A DNA stretch of 5,214 bases from an uncultured Anaerolineaceae bacterium (GTDB taxonomy: Bacteria; Chloroflexota; Anaerolineae; Anaerolineales; Anaerolineaceae): the NCBI GenBank assembly GCA_937890875.1, contig CALAEB010000078.1:1-5214 (forward strand), read 5' to 3'. The notes under the pieces are model-generated. The model saw nothing but the letters and a program-made list of their open reading frames with translations, was not told the origin of the DNA and ran no database searches. The position numbers were made by a program, and so were the translations under genes. This document shows positions 1 to 5,214 of this stretch, in pieces; position 1 is the first letter of the stretch; every line of letters begins with the position of its first letter.

Positions 1-983
1 GTCTCGGGCGGATTCATGCGAAAAACCTGTCGGAAAACATTCCCGGCGCATTATTAACAGCCGCCTGCAGCCTTGCTGAAAGCGAATTGGATTTTGCCCG
101 CCGGACATTGAACGTAAAAGATTGCTATACGAATTTTGAGGAGATGATTACGAATGCAGATCTGGACGCGGTCGCAATCGTCACCTCGAGCGGCGTACAT
201 TGCAAACAGCTTTCATTTGCGCTGGACGCCGGATTACATGTATTCTGCGAAAAACCGCTGGGGATAACTGTCGAAGAGTGCAGGCTGGCTGAAAAAGCAG
301 TCGAAAAAAATCCGGATCAGGTTTTCCTGCTGGGATTCATGCGGCGATTTGACCCATCCTACATTTATGCGAAAGAGAAGATTGCCAGTGGCGCCATCGG
401 CACCCCTTATCTTGTCAAAGCAACCGGTGTTGACCCATTGAAATTCATCGAAAGCGGGTTAAAATTTGCCCCGACCAGCGGTGGGTTATTTATTGATATG
501 GCAATTCATGATATCGATCTGATGCGCTGGTTTCTGAGATCCGATCCGGCGACGGTCTACGCGATCGGCTCCAGTTTCGGATTTCCCGCATTTACCGAGT
601 TTGGAGACGCAGAAGCCGGCTCGGCATTATACAAATTCGAAAACGGCGCCATGGGATATATCCACGCGGGCCGAACCGCCACCCACGGGTATCACATCGA
701 AACCGAAATTGTGGGCACAAAAGGAACCATCCGCATCAGTCCGGTTCCGCAAAAAAATCTGGCAGTTCTTTACAATGAAAATGGGGCGGTAACAGAATGT
801 GTCGAATCATTTCCGGAACGCTTCGCGGAAGCTTATAAAAATGAGATGAATTATTTCATCGACTGCATCCGGTCAGGCGAGAAACCCGCCATCCTGGTAT
901 CTGACGGAACACGCTCCACTCAAATCGCTTTTGCCACCACGCAGTCGTTCCGGCAGGGCGAGCTGGTTGAAATTCAATATTAA
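1..983 (+). CDS. Gfo/Idh/MocA-family NAD(P)-dependent oxidoreductase, inositol 2-dehydrogenase-like (5'-truncated)
   Basis: Predicted cytosolic dehydrogenase oxidising a polyol or sugar such as myo-inositol with NAD(P). The reading frame is open from base 3, giving 326 residues, and begins inside the Rossmann fold with LGRIHAKNL, the tail of a GxGxxG-type loop. Only about 10 N-terminal residues should be missing, so the true start lies left of the window; the TTG at base 87 is an internal Leu codon. Visible motifs (fragment numbering) are EKPLG at 83-87 with the expected catalytic Lys84, GFMRRFDPSY at 111-120, and GGLFIDMAIHDID around 160-172 with Asp165 and His169, matching the Lys/Asp/His catalytic set of the IolG family. 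The C-terminal substrate domain is complete and ends at TAA 981-983. The second Rossmann strand ends in Cys-Ser (22-23) where many NAD-dependent members have Asp, so cofactor preference is open. Family is near certain; the exact substrate is inferred, and other inositol or sugar dehydrogenases are possible. No iol neighbours are visible. Confidence 0.9.
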   Translation, partial: LGRIHAKNLSENIPGALLTAACSLAESELDFARRTLNVKDCYTNFEEMITNADLDAVAIVTSSGVHCKQLSFALDAGLHVFCEKPLGITVEECRLAEKAVEKNPDQVFLLGFMRRFDPSYIYAKEKIASGAIGTPYLVKATGVDPLKFIESGLKFAPTSGGLFIDMAIHDIDLMRWFLRSDPATVYAIGSSFGFPAFTEFGDAEAGSALYKFENGAMGYIHAGRTATHGYHIETEIVGTKGTIRISPVPQKNLAVLYNENGAVTECVESFPERFAEAYKNEMNYFIDCIRSGEKPAILVSDGTRSTQIAFATTQSFRQGELVEIQY

Positions 984-1031
984 TACGCATCGAATCAGGT
1001 ATCAATAGAGCCAAGAAAGAAGCGGTAATAA

Positions 1032-1081
1032 ATTTTTTGTGCCATGGTTTTCACAAATTTGAAAACCATGGCACAAAAAAT
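1032..1081. repeat. Perfect 22-bp inverted repeat between convergent genes
   Basis: Bases 1032-1053 pair perfectly with 1060-1081 around a 6-base loop (caaatt). Each arm contains GTGCCATGG and an outer run of six T (left arm) or six A (right arm). It sits 48 bases after the oxidoreductase stop and 34 bases beyond the metalloregulator stop, the usual place for a shared terminator. The polarity is unusual: read from either side, the RNA has its U run 5' of the stem and its A run 3' of it, the opposite of an intrinsic terminator. It may still end or protect both transcripts as a long hairpin, or it may be a small palindromic repeat element. The repeat is certain; the function is not. Confidence 0.9.
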
Positions 1082-1115
1082 CATACCGTTCGTTCAGATT
1101 TCGGATTGCTGCCTG

Positions 1116-1493
1116 TCACCGAAATTCGCTGATTTTCCTCATCTGCTGCTTGATTTTTTCAAAAGTCTCAGGGCTGATCACATGCTCAATCCGGCACGCA
1201 TCCGTTCTGGAATTTTCTTCATCCACGCCAATTGCCAGGAGATATTCCGTAAGCAGTTGGTGCCGTTCATAAATCCGCTCTGCGATTTCACGGCCCTTTG
1301 GCGTCAGTGTGATATAGTTATCGGTATCCATCTGAATATATCCGTTTTCCCGGAATTGCTTCATAGCATAGCTCACGCTCGGTTTCGAAAAATTCAGTTC
1401 ACTGGCGATATCGATCGACCGAACCTCACCTTTCCGATGCTGAAGGATCAGTATTGTTTCAAGATAGTTTTCCGCTGACTCATAAATATTCAT
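1116..1493 (-). CDS. DtxR/MntR-family metal-dependent transcriptional regulator (short form)
   Basis: Predicted cytosolic DNA-binding repressor that senses Mn2+ or Fe2+ and controls metal uptake genes. The 125-residue product has an N-terminal winged helix (about residues 1-62), with recognition-helix region FSKPSVSYAMKQF at 35-47 and wing YITLTPKG at 60-67. A helical dimerisation and metal domain follows, including ERHQLLTEYLL and DACRIEHVIS. It lacks the C-terminal SH3-like domain of full DtxR (about 226 residues) and is slightly shorter than Bacillus subtilis MntR (142). Candidate ligands by alignment from memory are Glu12, His78, Cys100, Glu103 and His104. Asn9 occupies the position of MntR Asp8 and DtxR Met10. 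I chose the ATG at 1493 over the GTG at 1496 because the AGGAGG at 1505-1500 is 6 bases from the ATG but only 3 from the GTG. No feo, mnt or sit transporter gene is in view, so its targets are unknown. Confidence 0.92.
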   Translation of the reverse strand: MNIYESAENYLETILILQHRKGEVRSIDIASELNFSKPSVSYAMKQFRENGYIQMDTDNYITLTPKGREIAERIYERHQLLTEYLLAIGVDEENSRTDACRIEHVISPETFEKIKQQMRKISEFR

Positions 1494-1499
1494 CACTTT

Positions 1500-1505
1500 C
1501 CTCCT
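1500..1505 (-). promoter_or_regulatory. Ribosome binding site of the DtxR-family gene
   Basis: AGGAGG on the minus strand, within GAAGGAGGAAAGTGATG. It is 6 bases from the ATG at 1493 and only 3 bases from the overlapping in-frame GTG at 1496, so it selects the ATG. Confidence 0.85.
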
Positions 1506-1541
1506 TCAAATCTGATTTTTTTTTGCGAACCCGGTCTTTCC

Positions 1542-1572
1542 CTGCCGGTCAACTCAATTGTTCCCCCGGCAG
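1542..1572 (-). other. Leader hairpin upstream of the DtxR-family gene
   Basis: The 7-bp arms CTGCCGG (1542-1548) and CCGGCAG (1566-1572) enclose a 17-base loop, in which AAC 1551-1553 and GTT 1560-1562 could add three more pairs. No T run follows on either strand, so this is not an intrinsic terminator. It may be a chance structure or a weak leader element. Confidence 0.3.
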
Positions 1573-1640
1573 TGCCGCTATTAAAATTAAGCTGACAACT
1601 GATGCCGTCCTGCGGAAACAAAATCAGATATGCTAATAAG

Positions 1641-1669
1641 ATTATATACAAAAAAACACTCAATTTCCA
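1641..1669 (-). promoter_or_regulatory. Candidate sigma-A promoter for the DtxR-family gene
   Basis: On the minus strand, TGGAAA (1669-1664, 4 of 6 matches to TTGACA) is followed by a 17-base spacer and a perfect TATAAT (1646-1641). The start of transcription would fall near 1634, leaving about 140 bases of leader before the ATG at 1493. The spacer has a T run, which reads well for a Bacillota promoter. This is prediction only. Confidence 0.45.
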
Positions 1670-1798
1670 GATGAAACAGAAATTCGAAATCTTGAAATAC
1701 TTTCCGAACAAAGAAATAGATTTTGTTATTCGTTTGACCGAAACATTCGTATTTTAGGTTACCGGATAATCAAACGCCTGGCAGCCGAACCGCAGAAT

Positions 1799-3466
1799 TC
1801 ACGCTTTAGGAAAGCGAATCCCTATCGTCGTCCCAACGTTGGGTGTGCTTTTCAGCACGATTTGCGCTTTATGAATCGATGCGCCATGTTTTACGATAGA
1901 CAATCCCAGCCCGGTTCCGCCGGTCTGTCTGGAGTGGCTTTTGTCCACCCGGTAGAAACGTTCAAACACCCGGTCATGGTCTTCTTCCGGAATTCCAATT
2001 CCGCTGTCAGCAACAGCGACCTCGATAAAATGAATTGATTCAGAAATGGAAATATCAATCCGGCCGCCATCCCGATTATATTTCAGCGCGTTATCGCAGA
2101 TATTAAAAAACATCTCATCCAGGATCCGGCGAATGCCATAAATAACCGCCGGTTTTCCGGTCAGCGTGATATTAATACCGCGCGCTTGCGCTGAATCGGC
2201 GAAATTTTGGGAAATATCAGACAAAATCTGATATAAATCGATATATTCAAACGGCAGCTCAACCTGTTTTTCATCCAGACGGGAAAGCGTAATAATATCC
2301 GAGATCAGCGCACTCATCCGGGTTGCCTCGGAGTAAATCCGCTCCGAAAATTGGGGGACATCCGCCGCTTTCACCAACCCGTTTTTCAGCAATTCCGCAT
2401 AACCGGAAATGGCCGTCAGCGGCGTTTTCAACTCATGCGAGACATTTGCCGAAAATTCCCGCCGGCGTGTCTCCGCTTCCTGTTTTTCTGTCACGTCCAT
2501 CACCAGCAAGATAATGCCGCGGACAACATTATTATCTAATATCGGGCTGGCCAACAGCTGAAGGGAACGGTTGGCGACAAAAATCATATCCTCGTTCGGC
2601 TGGCCTTTCAGCGCTTTTTCAATCGCGGTCTGCAGCCCGACGCCCCGATTAATCAGATAGATGGGCTTTCCAACATAATCCGCCGGCTTTGCGACAAAAT
2701 AATTCAACGCGCTCCGATTAATAGAGATAATATTCGCGCTCGCATTCAGGACAATCAGTCCTTCACGCATATTCTTCGATATCGAGTCAAATTCGATCTG
2801 TCTTGCCCGCGCTTCCGTCATCTGCCGGTCGAGCCGTTTCCGTTGGTTTGTGATCCGCGAAATCAGCGGGGAGAACGCATCATCAACGGCATTCTGTGGA
2901 ATTTCATCCAGATTTAAATTGTTGATCGGATCAATGATCTTTGAGGTAAGTTTTTTTGCCAGGGATATTGTCAGCAGAAACACGATCAGCATTAATTGGA
3001 CCAGGTATGGGATGTTTTTCAAACCTATCCAGAAAAGACTGTCCGTGGTTTTTGCCGCCCGGACCACAGAACCATCATTCAGCCTGGCAGCATATGAAAA
3101 AGTCTGCGCCCGCTTCTTATCGGAGAAGTAAACCCGTTCTCCGGTTCCGGAACTGAAAGCCTGTTCGACCTCCGGAAGACCGGCATCCACCGGCTGGATA
3201 TCCGAACGCCTCGCGTTGTCCAGCAAAACGGTTCCCTCCGGAGAAAATAAAGTAATCCGGAATGAATCCGGATTACGCATCAATTGATCCAACGCTATCT
3301 CGCTGTCCGCATCCAGCACAGACTTTATCAGATTCACTTCATCCGCTGTCGACTGACGCATCGCGCTGTAAAAACGGTTATGCATCAAGAAACTGATTAA
3401 AGCGCCCGTAAGAATGGCTGTTCCCAGCGCGAGCAGACAAAAATAGCCATAAATTTTCCGTTTCAT
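1799..3466 (-). CDS. phoR: PhoR-type phosphate sensor histidine kinase
   Basis: Membrane-bound kinase that autophosphorylates on His and passes the phosphate to the PhoB-type regulator encoded just upstream. The 555-residue protein has, in order: a membrane segment at about 7-29; an extracytoplasmic sensor region at about 30-150 with ITLFSPEGTVLLDN; a second membrane segment at about 152-171; a short degenerate HAMP-like linker (KIIDPINNL); a PAS region at about 225-325; and a complete kinase core. The H box is NVSHELKTPL with His344, the N box lies around 450-464 (NICDNALKYN), the G1 box is DSGIGIP at 487-493, and the G2 box is GGTGLGLSIVK at 516-526. All catalytic motifs are intact and the length is normal. 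The ATG at 3466 is fixed by an in-frame TAA directly before it; its ribosome binding site (GAGAAG) is weak. It lies 77 bases after phoB, and context with pstB, phoU and phoB supports PhoR rather than another kinase. Confidence 0.93.
   Translation of the reverse strand: MKRKIYGYFCLLALGTAILTGALISFLMHNRFYSAMRQSTADEVNLIKSVLDADSEIALDQLMRNPDSFRITLFSPEGTVLLDNARRSDIQPVDAGLPEVEQAFSSGTGERVYFSDKKRAQTFSYAARLNDGSVVRAAKTTDSLFWIGLKNIPYLVQLMLIVFLLTISLAKKLTSKIIDPINNLNLDEIPQNAVDDAFSPLISRITNQRKRLDRQMTEARARQIEFDSISKNMREGLIVLNASANIISINRSALNYFVAKPADYVGKPIYLINRGVGLQTAIEKALKGQPNEDMIFVANRSLQLLASPILDNNVVRGIILLVMDVTEKQEAETRRREFSANVSHELKTPLTAISGYAELLKNGLVKAADVPQFSERIYSEATRMSALISDIITLSRLDEKQVELPFEYIDLYQILSDISQNFADSAQARGINITLTGKPAVIYGIRRILDEMFFNICDNALKYNRDGGRIDISISESIHFIEVAVADSGIGIPEEDHDRVFERFYRVDKSHSRQTGGTGLGLSIVKHGASIHKAQIVLKSTPNVGTTIGIRFPKA
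3241..3276 (-). other. Terminator-like hairpin inside phoR
   Basis: Bases 3252-3261 (gtaatccgga) pair perfectly with 3267-3276 (tccggattac) around the 5-base loop atgaa. On the minus-strand transcript the stem is followed at once by TTTATTTTCTC, giving seven U in eight bases. The structure lies at about PhoR codons 64-75 (RNPDSFRITLFS), within the extracytoplasmic sensor region. Shape and polarity fit a weak intrinsic terminator, but it is coding sequence and may be coincidence. Confidence 0.35.
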
Positions 3467-3543
3467 TTATCTTCTCACGATATGTTATCCGACTCGACAC
3501 CCACTGGAAGCGCCTCACAGCCGATCAGACGCAGAAGTTTCAC

Positions 3544-4215
3544 CTATTTTTTTATAATGCGATATCCAACGCCGCGAACAGTTTCAATAATATCCCCCGC
3601 GGGACCCAGTTTTTGCCGAAGAGACCGAATGTGAACATCCACAGTCCGCGTCTCGCCGTAGTAATCAAAGCCCCAGATCTTCGAGAGCAATTTCTCACGC
3701 GAAAAAACGAAACCTTGATTTTCCATCAGATAGTTCAGCAAATAAAACTCTTTCGGCGTCAGGCTGACCTCCTGGTTCGCGATCAGTACCCGATGTTCCT
3801 CCACATTCAGCACAATATCTCCCGCAGTCAACTCCGACGGCGGTTTGTTCTGACCACTCCGGCGCAAAACTGCCTTGATCCGGGAAACCAGTTCCATCAT
3901 TCCAAAAGGCTTTGCCAGATAATCGTCAGCTCCGCTGTCCAGACCAATGACCTTATCAAATTCGGTGCTTTTGGCAGTCAGCATAATTACCCGAATTCCT
4001 TTTAAATCTACCGAAGACCGGATCCGCTTCAGGATCTGAATACCGTCTTCACCCGGGAGCATGATATCCAAGAGGATCAGTTCCGGAGTCTCTTTCTTCA
4101 ACGCGGAAAACAAAGTCTCCCCGCTTGGAAAGCCCGAAGCTTCAAACCCGGTCGAATGAAGCGTATATACTATCAGATCACGAATATTCTGATCATCTTC
4201 AACGCAAAAAATCAT
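3544..4215 (-). CDS. phoB: PhoB/PhoP-type phosphate response regulator (OmpR family)
   Basis: Cytosolic transcription factor activated by PhoR when phosphate is scarce; it then binds Pho boxes and induces phosphate-uptake genes. The 223-residue protein has a receiver domain at about 1-118 with the acidic pocket Glu6-Asp7-Asp8, phosphoacceptor Asp50 (LILLDIMLPGEDG), Thr80 and Lys102 (KPF). A winged-helix output domain follows at about 128-223, with LTPKEFYLLNYL, the recognition-helix region TVDVHIRSLRQKL (191-203) and the terminal wing RGVGYRI. All conserved residues are present and the length is typical. The ATG at 4215 shares its first base with the phoU stop (TAATG). The nearest Shine-Dalgarno match, AAGGA at 4232-4228, is 12 bases away, so translation probably relies on coupling to phoU. 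The symbol phoB or phoP depends on naming custom; context makes the phosphate role likely. Confidence 0.93.
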   Translation of the reverse strand: MIFCVEDDQNIRDLIVYTLHSTGFEASGFPSGETLFSALKKETPELILLDIMLPGEDGIQILKRIRSSVDLKGIRVIMLTAKSTEFDKVIGLDSGADDYLAKPFGMMELVSRIKAVLRRSGQNKPPSELTAGDIVLNVEEHRVLIANQEVSLTPKEFYLLNYLMENQGFVFSREKLLSKIWGFDYYGETRTVDVHIRSLRQKLGPAGDIIETVRGVGYRIIKK

Positions 4216-4865
4216 TAATCCGCAATATCCTTATGTGTTCCGGTAATCGCGAACTCCACCCATTCCGCAATGTTGACCGCATGATCACCAATCCGCTCAA
4301 AATACTTTGCGACCATCAGCAAATCCACCGCGAATTCACCGCTTAAAGGATTATCGCTGATTAAATTAATTAATTCGTCTTTTACCTGGTCAAAAAGATT
4401 GTCAACCACATCGTCGTAATCGATAATCGCATGCGCCAGTTCCAAATCCCGTTGAACAAACGCTGTGATGGCACCATTAACCATATCAACCGTGGCGGAT
4501 GCCATATCCCGGATATGGATATTGTTATTATCTAACGGAATATTTGCCAGCTGCGTAATTTCAGCAATATCCGCCGCCTGATCGCCGATCCGTTCCATAT
4601 CCGTCACCATCTTCAGGGCGGAAGAAATCAGCCGCAGGTCCCGCGCCACCGGCTGCTGCTGCAGCAGCAATTTCAGGCACAGCGTTTCAATTTCATGCTC
4701 TTTCCGGTCAATTTCCTGGTCGACCGGGAGAACTTCCTTGGCAAGTTTCGGATCCCCTTTCAACAGGGCCCGGGCCGCATTTGTGATCACTTCCTCACAA
4801 AGCCCGCCCATCTTAATCAGCTCAGAATTCAGCTGTTCCAACTGTTCGTCAAATTTGGTTCTCAT
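4215..4865 (-). CDS. phoU: Phosphate signalling protein PhoU
   Basis: Peripheral cytosolic protein that couples the PstSCAB transporter to the PhoR kinase and damps Pho signalling when phosphate is plentiful. The 216-residue, all-helical product shows the two repeated three-helix PhoU bundles. The two metal-cluster motifs are both present: DMERIGDQAAD at 89-99 and YFERIGDHAVNIAEW at 188-202. The N-terminal FDEQLEQLNSELIKMG is also typical. The start ATG at 4865 overlaps the pstB stop by one base (TAATG), and a good GGGAGG lies 8 bases upstream (4879-4874) inside pstB. The length is normal and no key residue is missing. Its place between pstB and phoB fits its role as the link between transporter and two-component system. 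Confidence 0.96.
   Translation of the reverse strand: MRTKFDEQLEQLNSELIKMGGLCEEVITNAARALLKGDPKLAKEVLPVDQEIDRKEHEIETLCLKLLLQQQPVARDLRLISSALKMVTDMERIGDQAADIAEITQLANIPLDNNNIHIRDMASATVDMVNGAITAFVQRDLELAHAIIDYDDVVDNLFDQVKDELINLISDNPLSGEFAVDLLMVAKYFERIGDHAVNIAEWVEFAITGTHKDIAD
4654..4669. repeat. 16-bp perfect palindrome inside phoU
   Basis: TGCTGCTGCAGCAGCA is a perfect palindrome built from CTG/CAG triplets. It encodes most of the run LLLQQQ (PhoU residues 66-71) and has no spacer between its arms. It is most simply explained by codon choice for Leu and Gln. Confidence 0.8.
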
Positions 4866-5214
4866 TATCCGAACCTCCCGGTAATATAGTCCTCTGTCTT
4901 TTTCTGTTTCGGCATCGAAAAAATCGCTTCGGTTGAACCGTATTCAATTACCTCGCCCAACAAGAAAAAGGCCGTTTTATCGGAAACACGGACAGCCTGC
5001 TGCATATTATGTGTAACGATAATAATAGTATACTTCTCTTTCAACACGGAGAGAAGGTCTTCGATTTTCGAGGTGGAAATCGGGTCCAATGCAGATGTCG
5101 GCTCATCCATCAGTAAGACTTCCGGCTGAACTGCCAGCGCCCGCGCGATGCAAAGCCGCTGCTGTTGGCCGCCGGAGATGCCCAACGCGCTCTTTTTAAG
5201 CCGGTCTTTCATCT
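4865..5214 (-). CDS. pstB: Phosphate import ATP-binding protein PstB (partial, C-terminal part)
   Basis: ATPase subunit of the PstSCAB high-affinity phosphate ABC importer, acting on the cytoplasmic face of the membrane. The visible 115 residues carry the ABC signature [16 protein letters not shown] (12-27), Walker B with catalytic Glu in [12 protein letters not shown] (33-44), the H-switch His68 in VTHNMQQA, and the near-diagnostic PstB ending [10 protein letters not shown]. The Walker A half and Q loop lie beyond the right edge. The apparent ATG at 5212 is an internal Met in the stretch before the signature; the frame continues to base 5214. The stop TAA at 4867-4865 overlaps the phoU start. 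pstS, pstC and pstA are expected upstream, outside the window, and the operon promoter with its Pho boxes should lie there too. Confidence 0.97.
   Translation of the reverse strand, partial: MKDRLKKSALGISGGQQQRLCIARALAVQPEVLLMDEPTSALDPISTSKIEDLLSVLKEKYTIIIVTHNMQQAVRVSDKTAFFLLGEVIEYGSTEAIFSMPKQKKTEDYITGRFG
4874..4879 (-). promoter_or_regulatory. Ribosome binding site of phoU within pstB
   Basis: GGGAGG on the minus strand, 8 bases before the phoU ATG at 4865. It lies inside the last codons of pstB and supports the overlapping TAATG start. Confidence 0.7.

Larger units (their letters stand above)
1494..1798. other. Non-coding gap between phoR and the DtxR-family gene
   Basis: Both flanking genes are on the minus strand. 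The gap holds a candidate promoter (1641-1669), a leader of about 140 bases with one hairpin (1542-1572), and the ribosome binding site of the downstream regulator. I see no GC-rich hairpin followed by a T run after the phoR stop, so where the phosphate operon transcript ends is unclear. The stretch 1620-1740 is distinctly AT-rich. No tRNA, riboswitch or DtxR-type operator is recognisable by eye. Confidence 0.6.

Noticed and set aside
87..89. The TTG at 87 as the start of the oxidoreductase
   Set aside because: The frame is open back to base 3 and the upstream residues (GRIHAKNL) match the Rossmann nucleotide-binding loop of the family, so the gene begins outside the window.
1032..1081. Calling the palindrome an ordinary bidirectional intrinsic terminator
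   Set aside because: The T run precedes the stem and the A run follows it on both strands, the reverse of what an intrinsic terminator needs.
1044..1478. A 144-codon plus-strand frame opposite the DtxR-family gene
   Set aside because: It starts inside the palindrome without a ribosome binding site and is antisense to a clear, conserved regulator; its sequence resembles no family I recognise.
1493..1711. A 72-codon minus-strand frame with a hydrophobic stretch, whose TGA overlaps the ATG of the DtxR-family gene
   Set aside because: It starts with TTG, has no Shine-Dalgarno sequence, and its start lies upstream of the predicted transcription start near 1634. Its C-terminal half looks like translated leader, including the ribosome binding site.
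3613..4005. A 130-codon plus-strand frame opposite phoB
   Set aside because: It is an antisense shadow of a fully conserved response regulator, with no ribosome binding site or recognisable domain.
4654..4669. The CTG/CAG palindrome in phoU as a regulatory or unstable repeat
   Set aside because: It is short and fully explained by consecutive Leu and Gln codons in a conserved protein.
5210..5212. The ATG at 5212 as the start of pstB
   Set aside because: It lies just before the ABC signature motif, so the Walker A half of the protein must be encoded beyond the window edge.

Overview
The window looks like an ordinary chromosomal stretch of a low-to-moderate GC Gram-positive anaerobe, most likely Bacillota, class Clostridia. 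This rests on protein style: a short DtxR/MntR regulator opening with ESAENYLE, a PhoR kinase with a PAS region reading NMREGLIVL, and PhoB/PhoU/PstB sequences of clostridial type. It also rests on a strong AGGAGG ribosome binding site. It is an inference from remembered family patterns, not a database result.

Layout. Bases 1-983 (+) hold a Gfo/Idh/MocA NAD(P)-dependent oxidoreductase of the inositol 2-dehydrogenase (IolG-like) type, missing only its first few residues at the window edge. It converges on a small DtxR/MntR-family metalloregulator (1116-1493, -). Between them lies a perfect 22-bp inverted repeat whose T and A runs are in the wrong order for a normal intrinsic terminator. Bases 1494-1798 are a non-coding gap with a candidate promoter and leader for the metalloregulator. 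From 1799 to the right edge, all on the minus strand, is a phosphate-sensing operon in transcription order pstB (partial), phoU, phoB, phoR.

How the genes work together. PstB is the ATPase of the high-affinity phosphate importer PstSCAB, whose other subunits presumably lie beyond the right edge. PhoU links transporter status to the PhoR kinase. PhoR phosphorylates PhoB, which switches on phosphate-starvation genes, probably including this operon. The pstB/phoU and phoU/phoB junctions both have the one-base TAATG stop-start overlap, which suggests translational coupling; phoR follows after a 77-nt gap. The metalloregulator and the oxidoreductase have no evident functional tie to this operon.

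I found no clearly new system. The items most worth a second look are the reversed-polarity palindrome at 1032-1081, a terminator-like hairpin inside phoR at 3241-3276, and the metal-ligand set of the DtxR-family protein.
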